From JAAZGD01 sp964489555 (GTDB lineage Bacteria > Bacillota > Clostridia > Peptostreptococcales > Anaerovoracaceae), in NCBI GenBank assembly GCA_964489555.1, contig CAZAZF010000009.1:7157-71156 (forward strand): a stretch of 64,000 bases of DNA, in the 5' to 3' direction. Of the stretch, positions 34,003 to 43,314 are shown piece after piece. Below the pieces are notes generated by a model, which ran no database searches, was not told where the DNA came from, and was given only the letters and a program-made list of their open reading frames with translations. How positions within the stretch are numbered: position 1 is the first letter of the stretch; each line of letters begins with the position of its first letter. The translations under genes were made by a program, and so were the position numbers.

Positions 34003-35197
34003 GTTCTTTATTGTCCAAATAGGTATAGTGCTGATCGAAGGTGATGACCACGTTATAGCTGGGATTTTCCTTCTTTAATTCTTCTTCCACCTGGTTTCGG
34101 ATTTCTTCTTCCTTCAGAGGGCACTCCGTCCCCAGAACACAGTCAAAAATCACATTGGTGTGGGTTTCTCCCGGCACCACTCTCAAATCGTGTATTTCCG
34201 ATACGCCCTCTAACTGGGCGATGGTACCTTCCAACACGCCGTTTAAGTGTTCCACCAACGGATCTCCCACCTTGATGGGGTCCATATGAACCACGGCGTG
34301 AATCTTCAGCTCTTCCTTTAAGGCCGACTCAATGTTGTCCACCATATCATGGCTCTTCATGATGTCATCCTCTGCGTCCACCTCTACATGAATGGAACAA
34401 AATATTCTGCCTGGGCCATAGTTGTGAACCATCAAATCGTGAATCCCTTTCACCCCGGAAAAACTTCGAGTAATTCCAACAATGTCCTGTACCATTTTCG
34501 GATCCGGCGCCTCTCCCAGCAACGGACTGGAGCTGTCGCGAATCAAAAGAATGCCGGACCATATAATGAACAAGGCCACCAAGGCTCCCACATACCCGTC
34601 GATAATCCAAGGAGTAAACATAGCCACCAAAACACTGCCCAATACTGCCGAGGTGGATATCACATCGTTTCTGGAGTCGGTGGCGGTAGCCAGCAGTGCC
34701 AGACTATCAATGCGTCTTCCTGCCGCCCGGTTGAATCCCGCTTGCCACAGTTTTACCCCGATTGCTATCACCAAGATAATTACCGTTATCCAATCCGTGT
34801 TCAGGGCAGTGGGATGTATGATTTTGTCCACCGATGATTTCAGCAGTCCGATGCCTACCAGAATAATCAGTCCGGAAATAACCAGGCTAGTCAAGTACTC
34901 AATGCGGGCATGACCATAGGGATGAGCCTTGTCCTCCGGCATGGCCGCCAGCCGAAATCCCACCAAAGTAATCACCGACGAAGAAGCATCCGCCAAGTTG
35001 TTGATGCCGTCGGCAATGATGGCAATGCTCCCCGCCAATAGTCCCACGATTACTTTTGCCCCACACAAAAATAGGTTGCTGAGAATGCCTACCACTCCCG
35101 CCACTTTTCCGTAACCGTCCCGTACCCTTCGGTCCCGCACCTCTTCCCACCTGGGTATGAAGGCTTTAAAAAGAGGATTATAGAATGTGTCTTTCAT
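33992..35197 (-). CDS. Cation diffusion facilitator transporter
   Basis: 401 residues from ATG 35197; AAGGAGGAG lies about 10 bases upstream, so the ATG at 35218 is less likely. Six transmembrane segments carry the metal-site signature DGINNLADASSSVITLVG and the second pair in SLALLATATDSRNDVISTSA. A cytoplasmic ferredoxin-like domain follows (GVKGIHDLMVHNYGPGRIFCSIHVEVD). The C-terminus has a further about 90-residue extension with a second similar beta-alpha unit (VSEIHDLRVVPGETHTNVIFDCVL). It exports divalent cations such as Zn, Mn or Fe with proton exchange. Its start overlaps the TSCPD gene end by 20 bases. Confidence 0.92.
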   Translation of the reverse strand: MKDTFYNPLFKAFIPRWEEVRDRRVRDGYGKVAGVVGILSNLFLCGAKVIVGLLAGSIAIIADGINNLADASSSVITLVGFRLAAMPEDKAHPYGHARIEYLTSLVISGLIILVGIGLLKSSVDKIIHPTALNTDWITVIILVIAIGVKLWQAGFNRAAGRRIDSLALLATATDSRNDVISTSAVLGSVLVAMFTPWIIDGYVGALVALFIIWSGILLIRDSSSPLLGEAPDPKMVQDIVGITRSFSGVKGIHDLMVHNYGPGRIFCSIHVEVDAEDDIMKSHDMVDNIESALKEELKIHAVVHMDPIKVGDPLVEHLNGVLEGTIAQLEGVSEIHDLRVVPGETHTNVIFDCVLGTECPLKEEEIRNQVEEELKKENPSYNVVITFDQHYTYLDNKEQKG

Positions 35198-35486
35198 CAA
35201 CAAGCTCTCCTCCTTCATCTATCTGGGTGTTTTCTCGTTGTTCCCCCAAGGCCTTCTTTAACTCCCGCACCAATTCATTGGAGCAGGAAGTGGATTTGGG
35301 GCCACAGGTAACACCTTCCAACTTTTCTGCGATTTGATTCACCGTCCAGCCGTCGATTAAAGCAGCAATGGTTTTTAGTCCCCCATTGCAACCTCCATGA
35401 TATCGAATATTGGTGACCCGGTCTCCTTCCAAGTCAAATTCCAATTCCGTGGGACAAACTCCTCTGGGATACACATCGTAATGCAT
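35178..35486 (-). CDS. TSCPD domain protein
   Basis: 102 residues; AAAGGAGAAC directly before ATG. The domain signature is complete: CPTELEFDLEGDRVTNIRYHGGCNGGLKTI and GVTCGPKSTSCSNELVREL, with four cysteines (C11, C33, C61, C68) likely to bind metal. The domain also occurs at the end of some class II ribonucleotide reductases; stand-alone copies have no proven role. Translationally coupled to the CDF transporter. Confidence 0.88.
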   Translation of the reverse strand: MHYDVYPRGVCPTELEFDLEGDRVTNIRYHGGCNGGLKTIAALIDGWTVNQIAEKLEGVTCGPKSTSCSNELVRELKKALGEQRENTQIDEGGELVDERHIL

Positions 35487-35504
35487 GTTCTCTCCTTTAT
35501 GGAT

Positions 35505-35545
35505 GGGAAAAACACCCGGCCAATCTCTCGTTGTACGGGTGCTTT
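35505..35545 (-). terminator. Terminator between small membrane protein and TSCPD genes
   Basis: On the minus strand CACCCG / CGGGTG (17-base loop) is followed by TTTTT, 18 bases past the stop at 35564. It may end the ornithine operon transcript. Confidence 0.65.
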
Positions 35546-35563
35546 CTTTTGTCTTATTCCGTT

Positions 35564-35722
35564 CTAGTAATAAGCTTCTTTGTTTTTACTTTCCTTTTTG
35601 GCCACAATCATGTAAAGCAATGTGGGAATCGCCAATAAGAAAGAAAAAATGCCCAGGGCCACAATCCCCCCATTTTTCCTGCTTTTTGGCAACACATCAT
35701 CAATACGATCTTTCACAATCAT
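35564..35722 (-). CDS. Small single-span membrane protein
   Basis: 52 residues from ATG 35722 with AAAGGAAG about 10 bases upstream. A basic/acidic N-terminus (MIVKDRIDDVLPKSRKNGG) is followed by one hydrophobic segment (IVALGIFSFLLAIPTLLYMIV) and a lysine-rich tail. No family is recognised. It follows the MutL-like gene by 113 bases on the same strand and may be the last gene of the ornithine transcript. Confidence 0.55.
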   Translation of the reverse strand: MIVKDRIDDVLPKSRKNGGIVALGIFSFLLAIPTLLYMIVAKKESKNKEAYY

Positions 35723-35835
35723 AAGGCAACTTCCTTTCTCCAATGGCCTCCAATACCTATATGATGCTATTATACCACCCAAATCTTTTTGTCAAATAGG
35801 ATTTGTCGATTTGTAAGGAAATTGTAATACGCGCT

Positions 35836-37209
35836 TTATTCCGTAATTTTTCGCCCCAAGCTTTGTTCCAATAGCCGGAGCGCCCCTTCTCTGTACTTCA
35901 ACGCCAATACACCCAAAGAAGCCATGATATAGTGCTGATCTATCAGGATTTCCGCATGGCCTCCCGGATACAACATCATGCCGTTTTCGTTGCGGCGTGT
36001 CACTTCTTTCAGGATGGCCTCTCTATGGGGAAGATGGGTCAATGCCCCCCCTGTTCCCACGATGTATTTTATCTGCGTCAAGTCTTTGCCTTGGGCCAGG
36101 GTGCTTCGGCCGGAAGGACCGTACACGTAGCGAATACGGCCCGCATGGCGCTCCACCGCTCGAATCACCGCTTCCAGCGTGAGCCGTTCTACCAGTTTGA
36201 TTTCTCCCTCTGTTTTGGGGATGGCACGGTATCCATCCAAAACTTGATCCAAGTCCAGACCAACCTTTGCCATGTCCTGTCTTAACTTGGCTTCTCCTAT
36301 AGATTCGATTACTTTGTATCGATTTACATAAACCCCCAGGTCTCCCTCTACCGTTCGTTTGGCTTTGGGTTCCGGACTAATGAGAATTCGAGAAATCTCG
36401 TCGGAATCTTCCGTGACAGAATGTACATCGGTGGTGGCCCCTCCTACATCCAATACCATTACATTACCCAGCACCTCATACAAAAGCTTGGTGCATTCCA
36501 TCACCGCTCCCGGTGTGGGGACAATGGGCCCATTCACCAATTCCCGAACTTGCTCCATTCCCGGCGCATGAACGATATGCTCCTCAAAGGCCGCCTGAAT
36601 CACCTTTCGACAAGGCTCTACATTCAACTGGTCAATCTTGGGATACACATTATCCACTAGATACAGTTGACGGTCTTCGAATATCAGCTTCATCTCCTCC
36701 TGGTTTTCGATGTTGCCCCCATAAATCACCGGCGTCTTTTCCGGCAAAGTAGCCAACATTTCTCCATTGTAAATGGCCGTATCCCGTTCTCCGTAATCTA
36801 CACCGCCAGCCAAAAGAATCAGGTTGGGCTCAATGTCTTGAATTTTTTTCAAGTCCGTACGCCTCAACCTACCTGCAGTTATGTAGTGAAGAATGGCCCC
36901 GGCTCCCAAAGCAGCTTCCTTGGCGGCACGGGCGGTCATATCATAAACCAGCCCGTGTACCGTCATTTTCAATCCGCCGGCCGCGGATGAAGTGGCCAGC
37001 ATTTCTTCGTACTCCAAAGAGTCCAACTGCTTTTGCTGAATCAAATCCTCCATGGCTTGTTTTAAGCCAATTCGAACATCTCCCTCCAACACAGTGGTAG
37101 GAGCTTGCCCCTGTCCGAAAAACAAGGGATGCTCCGTATGAATATCCGTAAAGGCATTCACCACCGTAGTGGTAGAACCTATTTCTGCTACCAGTACATC
37201 TACCTTCAT
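35836..37209 (-). CDS. MutL/GlmL-like reactivating ATPase of the ornithine aminomutase
   Basis: 457 residues. Actin-like ATPase motifs: phosphate loop VAEIGSTTTVVNAF at 7-20, MVLDVGGATTDVHSV near 242-256, and YIVGTGGALTHLP. It is homologous to GlmL/MutL of glutamate mutase, thought to restore B12 enzymes whose cofactor has been damaged. Its ATG overlaps the oraE stop by 4 bases, so its client is surely the OraSE aminomutase. Such a gene is part of the conserved ornithine cluster of Clostridia. Cytosolic. Confidence 0.9.
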   Translation of the reverse strand: MKVDVLVAEIGSTTTVVNAFTDIHTEHPLFFGQGQAPTTVLEGDVRIGLKQAMEDLIQQKQLDSLEYEEMLATSSAAGGLKMTVHGLVYDMTARAAKEAALGAGAILHYITAGRLRRTDLKKIQDIEPNLILLAGGVDYGERDTAIYNGEMLATLPEKTPVIYGGNIENQEEMKLIFEDRQLYLVDNVYPKIDQLNVEPCRKVIQAAFEEHIVHAPGMEQVRELVNGPIVPTPGAVMECTKLLYEVLGNVMVLDVGGATTDVHSVTEDSDEISRILISPEPKAKRTVEGDLGVYVNRYKVIESIGEAKLRQDMAKVGLDLDQVLDGYRAIPKTEGEIKLVERLTLEAVIRAVERHAGRIRYVYGPSGRSTLAQGKDLTQIKYIVGTGGALTHLPHREAILKEVTRRNENGMMLYPGGHAEILIDQHYIMASLGVLALKYREGALRLLEQSLGRKITE

Positions 37210-39431
37210 TCTGCCTTCGCCCTTCGTCTCTGCCGCTCTTCCACGATGAATGAGGCCACGTCAATGCCGTGAGAACCTCGCCCGAATCCCGCATCAATAC
37301 CGGTTTTTGCTGCTTCTTCCGAAATAACCTGGGTGCCTCCGGCACAGATAATCACTTGGTCCCGGATGCCCTTCTCGACGGCCAATTCATGAATACGCTT
37401 CATATTCTTGTAGTGAATGTTGTCGTGAGAGATGATGGTAGAGGCCAGAATGACTTCTGCATTCAACTCCACCGCTGCATCCACCAGCTTTTCCACCGGA
37501 ACCGAAGTGCCAAGATACTCCACTTCAATACCGAACTTTTCAATACCTCCGTGCTTGATGTCGATGATTTCACGAAGGCCCACGGAATGCTCATCTTCAC
37601 CTACCGTACCTGCTACAATTTTCAAAGGATAGTCTTCAATGTCTTTTCTGATTTCGTCATCGCTGAGCACCTTGGGTGGCTCCGGAATAGTCAGTTGAGA
37701 AACATCGATATCAAAAGGAACCTTCCCTTTTAACTCGATTCGAGTGCCCTCTACTTCCTGCATCACTTCCCGGCTAATGACTTCCGGTTCTTCCAGCCCC
37801 ATTTTCTTGGCAATTTCAATGGCCACCACTTCCGCCACTCTCTTGTTCAATGGTAGGAACAAGGTCCAAAGCACGGTACCGTCTGCCAGCCATTCCATCT
37901 CCGGCTTCACCAAATCTGAGTTTCGGTACTTTTTGTTTTCTTCCATTCGTACATTCACATTATCCTCGGGATCTAGTTCGTCGATGTACACGATTTTACT
38001 ACGATCTTCCAAGGTGCAGCCCCCAATTAAAGCGCTGGGGTTTTCCGGATCTGCGCCATACTGCTCCACATTGTTATACCCGAAGTGGGCAGTTACCGGC
38101 GCCATATAATCCTCATCCCGTTGGTAGATGTAGCCGTATCCCACACCGCCCTCGATCTTACGGGCGATGCCATCCCCGTTCCGGGCAGGGTACATGGCAG
38201 AATCCACAAAGAACCCTTCCTGAACCGCCTGGAAATATCCTCCTGCTTCCAGAATTTCTTCCATGAAGAGGCAGGCTCTTTCTTTAATTTCCCGGGCATT
38301 TTCCCGTAGCGGTCCTTCCTCCTTCAGCTCAATCATTTCCATCAATCCGTCCAGTCCGATGAGGGTCTGCTTTGCCGTGTCGCAGGCTTCAATGTTGTAG
38401 ATATGCCAGGGCACATTTCGCCCTTCGTCGGGGGTAATGGTGGACTGAATATCCGCACTGGTCAACTTGCTGATGAGCATATTCAATACATGGGTCACCG
38501 TAGCTTCCCGGGCAGAAGAGTCAATGTACTTGGTGTTCATCTGGGCCCTCATTTTGTATCGGTTGCAAAAGTCCCGCAAAGCCACCGCATAAGGTAAGTC
38601 CATAAACACACAGGGGGCCGGTGTAGCCGTTGGAGGTACCGTGGACAAACAAATATTCTCTGGTTTAATTCCCACCATCTCGGAGAACATGGCATTAATA
38701 GCATGCTGAACAATCAGCTCCGGCATCACCTTCCAGGCTTCCCGGGCGGTGGCATTGGCATTGTGGGCTCCATCGATTTGAGCAATCTCAGCCCAGGCTA
38801 GCACCTTCTTTGATTCGCAAGCATCTACAAAGCTTCGAACACAATTGATGTTCCGATAAAGCACATTATATTGGGGGTCCTGATGAGCGCCGTTGATGCC
38901 TTCTTCCGCAAACATTACCGCCACGTCCGGCCCCGCAACTCCCGAAACATAAGAATGATAGTTGATGGGTCTTCCCACTTCATCTTCAATCAGATCCAAC
39001 GCTTTTCGCTGAGCCCGTACTTGCTTTCGGGTAATGGGTACTCCACCGATTCCCTGAGGGGTTCCCTCCATCAGTCCGTCCATATGGGACTGCCCGGCAG
39101 TTCGAATGACCATAATGTGATCCGCACCATGCCAAGCTGCCATTCTCATTCTTCGAATGTCATCCTCAAACCGGCCGGAAGCAATTTCCGTGGTAATCAC
39201 CGGCATGCTTTGAGGGTCGATGTTGCCGAAATATTTGGCGGGAGGAAGAGGCACACTGTTCTTCAACGGTTTGCTAGAGTCCAAATAGGTAAATGGCCCC
39301 ATTTGCTGCCTTGAAACATGCTCTCTCCAAGTCCATCCCTTTCGACGGGGAGTATACTGATCTAAATCTTTCAGGATGTTTTCAACATCCAGCTTTTCAT
39401 TGTGTTTTAATTCCTGTTTCATATCTGTCAT
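37206..39431 (-). CDS. oraE: D-ornithine 4,5-aminomutase, large subunit
   Basis: 741 residues, the family length. The N-terminal TIM-barrel domain binds PLP and substrate, and the C-terminal Rossmann domain (about 600-735) binds adenosylcobalamin. The cobalt-ligating motif DEHSVG is present with H615. K626 in IIDIKHGG lies 11 residues later, the spacing of the known H618/K629 pair (K629 holds PLP in the resting enzyme). With OraS it shifts the terminal amino group of D-ornithine to give 2,4-diaminopentanoate. 14 bases after oraS and overlapping the reactivator. No ornithine racemase gene lies in this window. Confidence 0.97.
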   Translation of the reverse strand: MTDMKQELKHNEKLDVENILKDLDQYTPRRKGWTWREHVSRQQMGPFTYLDSSKPLKNSVPLPPAKYFGNIDPQSMPVITTEIASGRFEDDIRRMRMAAWHGADHIMVIRTAGQSHMDGLMEGTPQGIGGVPITRKQVRAQRKALDLIEDEVGRPINYHSYVSGVAGPDVAVMFAEEGINGAHQDPQYNVLYRNINCVRSFVDACESKKVLAWAEIAQIDGAHNANATAREAWKVMPELIVQHAINAMFSEMVGIKPENICLSTVPPTATPAPCVFMDLPYAVALRDFCNRYKMRAQMNTKYIDSSAREATVTHVLNMLISKLTSADIQSTITPDEGRNVPWHIYNIEACDTAKQTLIGLDGLMEMIELKEEGPLRENAREIKERACLFMEEILEAGGYFQAVQEGFFVDSAMYPARNGDGIARKIEGGVGYGYIYQRDEDYMAPVTAHFGYNNVEQYGADPENPSALIGGCTLEDRSKIVYIDELDPEDNVNVRMEENKKYRNSDLVKPEMEWLADGTVLWTLFLPLNKRVAEVVAIEIAKKMGLEEPEVISREVMQEVEGTRIELKGKVPFDIDVSQLTIPEPPKVLSDDEIRKDIEDYPLKIVAGTVGEDEHSVGLREIIDIKHGGIEKFGIEVEYLGTSVPVEKLVDAAVELNAEVILASTIISHDNIHYKNMKRIHELAVEKGIRDQVIICAGGTQVISEEAAKTGIDAGFGRGSHGIDVASFIVEERQRRRAKAE

Positions 39432-39445
39432 TTTCTTGTCCCCCC

Positions 39446-39802
39446 CTATTTCTCAAAGAGGGCGACCACGTCGTCCCAATGCTTGCCTTGGGCCAACAGG
39501 ATTCCCGCTTCTTGCACGGTGATTCCCCTAGCCTGGGCCAACTTATATACCACATGTCCCGCACCTTTTCCCATAAGGCCCCGGTCCATACAACCTTCTA
39601 CAATGGGCTTGGTATCAATGGAAGAAATCCCCATGCGAAGCAACACCGCCCGCTCAATGGAGGGCGTGGTATTTTTTCGCCCTAGCTCCAGCAGAGGTTC
39701 CACCACTTGCTGGGTGAGAGACCAAAATCGTTCATATAGTTCTTCGTCGGTGAGGTTGGCGATATGCATCCGTCTCACTTCAAAATCATCTTCACGTTTC
39801 AT
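39446..39802 (-). CDS. oraS: D-ornithine 4,5-aminomutase, small subunit
   Basis: 118 residues; AGGAGATGG precedes ATG. It matches the OraS pattern (DDFEVRRMHIANLTDEELYERFWSLTQQVVEPLLELGRKNTTPSIERAVLLRMGFS-like). It forms the heterodimeric or tetrameric aminomutase with OraE. Located between ortB (35-base gap) and oraE. Confidence 0.96.
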   Translation of the reverse strand: MKREDDFEVRRMHIANLTDEELYERFWSLTQQVVEPLLELGRKNTTPSIERAVLLRMGISSIDTKPIVEGCMDRGLMGKGAGHVVYKLAQARGITVQEAGILLAQGKHWDDVVALFEK

Positions 39803-39837
39803 AAACTACCATCTCCTATCGTTGTTCTTGTTCTAAG

Positions 39838-41244
39838 TTACAGCGATTTGATTGCGTTTTTTACATAATCCGGGTTGGTGCGTGTTTCTTCCGCTAGAAA
39901 CTGAATATCTTCCTCTGTTGGAACAGTCACTTCATAAGTGGCCATGGCCTGTTTGATTAAGGATTTCCTCATACGGTCCAGGTCCACTTCCTTGGCCTTA
40001 ATCAGCGAAGGGTGCTTGGGAAGAATGATATTGGTGCCGGGAATCTCTTCTTCCGGATTCCCGAAGAAAATCCGGATGCCATTGTCTCTGGCAAAAGAAA
40101 GCTGGGGTTGCAAGTGTTTTCCCGCCCCCGTGTACTCCGTTTCCTGCACAATAATGGTGGCTTCTTCCGGGTATTCCTGCGCCAAAGCAAAGGCGGCCGC
40201 CAATGCCGTATTTCCAGCAGGACCCTTTTCCAAACCTTCCAAGGTAGCCAAACACTCGGTAATATAAAAAACATCTCCTTGTGTTATGGTAACATATCTG
40301 TCCATGTAGCGCAAAGGCCGGGCAGCGGACCGGGGCACATCGGAACGGTCGGGCCAACTGGAAAATGGCACTCCGAAGCCGGTATGGCCTGTGGTAAAAC
40401 TTTTTCGGTTAAAGGCTTCATCGGATGCCATATGAAGACCGGAAAGATCTACAGAAGCTCCGATAATTTCGCACTTGGCGCCAGCTTTTAAAAGCCCCCG
40501 GGCGGTTCCGGTCAGATTTCCTCCCCCGGCGTTGGTGCATACCACCACATCGGGATCCTTGCCATACTTCTCCCGGAACTGCATGGAAATCTCATAACCC
40601 AATGTCTCCACTCCGGCGATACCGAAAGGTGTATAAAGGGAGGCGTTAAAATATCCCGTTTCCTCTAAGAGCAGCAGGAATTTATAGAAGAGCTCCGGGC
40701 CAACGGAAAGCTGAACCACTTCGGCGCCTAGGGATTCGCACTTCCTGGCCTTCTCGATGATCTCCGGTTGGCCTTTTCCTTTGCTGTCATAACATTCCTG
40801 CACCACAATGCATTTCAAACCGTGAATGGCAGCCTGGGAAGCAACGGCAGCGCCGTAGTTTCCAGAGGTAGCGGTCAGCACCCCTTTAAATCCCAGCCGT
40901 TTGGCATGATACACGGAGTTGGCAGCTCTTCGGGCTTTGAAGCTTCCCGACGGATTGCAGGCCTCGTCTTTGATAAAGATTCTGGCACCCATTCCCTTTA
41001 GGGCACAAGTTCTGGCCAGAGCGGTCAAATTCTTTAGCTCCAAAATGGGTGTGTTCCCCACATTAACCCCGTATTGAATTTGTTGCATCTCTTCCAGGGA
41101 GTAGCCCGTCTCCCTCATCATACGCTCATAATCAAAGGACAGAGAGCCGGACTCAAATTTACTGTAATCGATGCCTACAGACTTAAGCATGATTTCTTGC
41201 TTTCTTGCCATGACGGAGGCATAATCCATTGCTTTATTGGTCAT
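39838..41244 (-). CDS. ortB: 2-amino-4-oxopentanoate thiolase, PLP-binding beta subunit
   Basis: 468 residues from ATG 41244 behind GGAGGTGAAAAAA; the longer frame to 41328 runs inside ortA. It belongs to the fold-type II PLP enzymes (threonine synthase-like). K103 in NPSGSFKARRAANS is the PLP lysine, ATSGNYGAAVAS and NAGGGNLTGTARG hold the cofactor phosphate. With OrtA it splits 2-amino-4-oxopentanoate with CoA into alanine and acetyl-CoA. It overlaps the ortA stop by 11 bases, so translation is coupled. Confidence 0.96.
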   Translation of the reverse strand: MTNKAMDYASVMARKQEIMLKSVGIDYSKFESGSLSFDYERMMRETGYSLEEMQQIQYGVNVGNTPILELKNLTALARTCALKGMGARIFIKDEACNPSGSFKARRAANSVYHAKRLGFKGVLTATSGNYGAAVASQAAIHGLKCIVVQECYDSKGKGQPEIIEKARKCESLGAEVVQLSVGPELFYKFLLLLEETGYFNASLYTPFGIAGVETLGYEISMQFREKYGKDPDVVVCTNAGGGNLTGTARGLLKAGAKCEIIGASVDLSGLHMASDEAFNRKSFTTGHTGFGVPFSSWPDRSDVPRSAARPLRYMDRYVTITQGDVFYITECLATLEGLEKGPAGNTALAAAFALAQEYPEEATIIVQETEYTGAGKHLQPQLSFARDNGIRIFFGNPEEEIPGTNIILPKHPSLIKAKEVDLDRMRKSLIKQAMATYEVTVPTEEDIQFLAEETRTNPDYVKNAIKSL

Positions 41245-41542
41245 TTTTTTCACCTCCAAATACCATCTCCCGCACTTGCTGATCGATTTCCAGTAGTTCC
41301 GGTATGAAGTTGCCAAAGGCATGGTCATACGCCGGGTTCACCTCAATCAAGGTACCCCGTTCCTTTCGCCCGGTAACGGTAGTAATGGTTACTTCCTCTC
41401 CCAACTGAGCGTCTTGCTCCAAAAACCCTTTGGTCCACAGCTCCAATGGCACCTTCTTGGTGTCGTCAGGCACCTGAGGTGCCCGCTCCTGGGGTGTCAA
41501 TATGATTTTGTGGATTCGAACCCACGAATCTTTTGCAATCAT
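41234..41542 (-). CDS. ortA: 2-amino-4-oxopentanoate thiolase, alpha subunit
   Basis: 102 residues; AGGAAGATGT precedes ATG. It matches the short OrtA family (WVRIHKIILTPQERAPQVPDDTKKVPLELWTKGFL...VTITTVTGRKERGTLIEVNP...FGNFIPELLEI). Partner of OrtB, located between ord and ortB as in other ornithine-degrading Clostridia. Confidence 0.95.
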   Translation of the reverse strand: MIAKDSWVRIHKIILTPQERAPQVPDDTKKVPLELWTKGFLEQDAQLGEEVTITTVTGRKERGTLIEVNPAYDHAFGNFIPELLEIDQQVREMVFGGEKNDQ

Positions 41543-41590
41543 GCTACATCTTCCTTTCTTCTTCCGCTCCTAGGCCCAAGTGCCCACTTC

Positions 41591-42649
41591 CTATTTTACA
41601 ATTTTGGCTTCTTCACAAATCAGGTCTCTCATGTCCCCCATTATGGCTCTGGGCACCGGAAGGTCAATCATGGTGTGAAGACCAGGTCTGGCATTGATGA
41701 TGTGTGGAATCATGTTGACACACATGGCGATGGTTCCAATGCCTCCCGGGATTTCCGGGCTGTTCACCATATTTACATTGGGGGTTCCTTTAATGATAAC
41801 ATAGTCCCCTGTCTGGATGCCCACCTGTTCCGGTTCAATCTGCTGGGGGTGATCCATCTCGATTTTCATTTCTCCATCCACATATCCATATCCTTTCATG
41901 GCGCAACCTGCCACATTGCCGGCTTTGGCAAATCCATGAAGGGATTTTCGGTCCACCTCGGTCATAATGGGGTTCATGGCGGTTTCCACCTTGTCCACCT
42001 TCCAGCCGATGGCGTCCGCAATCATGTGAATGGATTCGTGGAACCCCACATGACCGGACAGATGGCCGGTACGAACTCCCTCTTCAAATTCTTCTTTGGT
42101 GATGCCAATTCCCTGTTCTGTCATAACGGCAGGACCAAAAGGTGATAAGCTATTAACTCTTCGGGCAGTTATGCTTTCCACTTCTTCGCAACAACCGGTC
42201 CAGAGCACTACCAAGAGGTCCATAATAAGGCCGGGGTTGATGCCGGTTCCCAGAATGGAGACTCCGTTTTCCTTGGCGATTCGATCCAACTCTTTGGATT
42301 CTTCCGGAGACTGGGCCTGAGGATATGCCATTTCTTCGGCAGAGGAAACCACATTGATGCCCTGCTCCAGCACGAATTTTAATCGATCAAAGGCCGTTTT
42401 GGTAAAAGAATCGGTGCAAGTCAGGACCACATCGGCCGCACCGGGTTTGATTACATCCTCAGGCGTGCCAATGATAACATCCGGCCGATCTCCTCGGGGT
42501 GTTTGGATGTAGTCGTACATGGATTTTCCTACCTTGGCTCCACGGCCCACGGCACCCACAATATCTACTCCCTTTTTCTTTAAAAGCATGTCTGCCATGC
42601 CGCTTCCCATGGCACCCAATCCCCAAATAATGACCTTTACATTTTCCAT
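41591..42649 (-). CDS. ord: 2,4-diaminopentanoate dehydrogenase
   Basis: 352 residues from ATG 42649 with AAAGGAG upstream; the frame reaches 42805 but the extra part crosses the promoter. Rossmann motif IIWGLGAMGSGMAD at 7-20, then a dihydrodipicolinate-reductase-like fold. It removes the 4-amino group of 2,4-diaminopentanoate with NAD(P), giving 2-amino-4-oxopentanoate and ammonia. It is the first gene of the ornithine operon, 58 bases from a predicted sigma-54 start. Confidence 0.95.
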   Translation of the reverse strand: MENVKVIIWGLGAMGSGMADMLLKKKGVDIVGAVGRGAKVGKSMYDYIQTPRGDRPDVIIGTPEDVIKPGAADVVLTCTDSFTKTAFDRLKFVLEQGINVVSSAEEMAYPQAQSPEESKELDRIAKENGVSILGTGINPGLIMDLLVVLWTGCCEEVESITARRVNSLSPFGPAVMTEQGIGITKEEFEEGVRTGHLSGHVGFHESIHMIADAIGWKVDKVETAMNPIMTEVDRKSLHGFAKAGNVAGCAMKGYGYVDGEMKIEMDHPQQIEPEQVGIQTGDYVIIKGTPNVNMVNSPEIPGGIGTIAMCVNMIPHIINARPGLHTMIDLPVPRAIMGDMRDLICEEAKIVK

Positions 42650-42717
42650 TTCAACTTTCTCCTTTTTCATAATATATAATGGGTTGTTTTTGACGGTTCG
42701 TTCTACCCATATATAAT

Positions 42718-42733
42718 TGCAAAGAGTATGCCA
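42718..42733 (-). promoter_or_regulatory. Sigma-54 promoter of the ornithine operon
   Basis: On the minus strand TGGCATACTCTTTGCA has GG and GC 10 bases apart. Predicted start about 42707. A hairpin GGGGTGTT/AACGCCCC (42759-42779) lies just upstream. Confidence 0.82.
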
Positions 42734-42810
42734 AATCAAGGATTCAGTGAAACAGGACGGGGTGTTTTTGCAACGCCCCTTTCTTCGAATCGTTCCTGTG
42801 TCCAAAGCAT

Positions 42811-42856
42811 AAAAAAAATCCCCCGGAACCCTTGTTTTTCAAGGTTTTTCCAGGGT
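42811..42856 (-). terminator. Terminator of the activator-ArsR unit
   Basis: On the minus strand a long imperfect stem (CCTGGAA ... TTCCGGGG, inner CCTTG/CAAGG, loop AAAAA) is followed by TTTTTTTT. It insulates the ord promoter from the ArsR gene. Confidence 0.82.
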
Positions 42857-42956
42857 GATTGAAAACACAGAAATTGTTTCTATTGTCGATAGAACTCCTT
42901 TGGTTTTAAGAGGAAGTCTGCGCCCTTCTACTTACATGCCCACTCCTTTGCAGTTG

Positions 42957-42974
42957 GTGCAAATATTTTTGCAC
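42957..42974. promoter_or_regulatory. Activator-site palindrome upstream of ord (copy 1)
   Basis: GTGCAAATATTTTTGCAC, a GTGCAAA-N4-TTTGCAC palindrome about 225 bases upstream of the ord -24 element. The same 18-bp design recurs at 44776-44793 before the activator gene, so it is probably the binding site of that activator. Confidence 0.7.
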
Positions 42975-42996
42975 TTTCTCCAGATTGTTCCGGGTT

Positions 42997-43314
42997 CTAT
43001 TGAAACTTCCTTGTGGCATCCAAGTATTTGGAAAGCCTGCCGATGTTTACATAATACAGACTGTATCTATCTTTTCTTTTTACATCAATTAACCCGCTTT
43101 CCGCCAACTTCTTCATGTGTTGGGAAATGGTGGCCTGGGAATATTCAAAAGCCTCTACCAAATCTCCCGTACATACCAGTTCTCTTCGTGTGTTGCAATT
43201 CATGATATGGCGAAAAAGACGTACTCGTGCCGGGTGAGCCAAGGCATCGGAAATGGTGGCGACCAATTCCACTTCTTCCTCCACCAATTCATCGATTTCC
43301 TTCCGTAGACGCAT
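42997..43314 (-). CDS. ArsR-family winged-helix regulator
   Basis: 105 residues from ATG 43314, with AAAGGAG 8 bases upstream; the ATG at 43338 lies before that site. The ArsR HTH core is clear: ISDALAHPARVRLFRHI, LVCTGDLVEAFEYSQATISQHMKKLAESGLIDVKRKDRYSLYYVN. The usual ELCVCDL metal motif reads ELVCTGDL with only one cysteine of the pair, so a non-metal signal is likely. It overlaps the end of the RocR-like activator by 26 bases, which suggests joint control of ornithine use. Confidence 0.88.
   Translation of the reverse strand: MRLRKEIDELVEEEVELVATISDALAHPARVRLFRHIMNCNTRRELVCTGDLVEAFEYSQATISQHMKKLAESGLIDVKRKDRYSLYYVNIGRLSKYLDATRKFQ

Noticed and set aside
41591..42805. Longer 2,4-diaminopentanoate dehydrogenase beginning at 42805
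   Set aside because: The extension would translate through the sigma-54 promoter; the ribosome-binding site fits only 42649.
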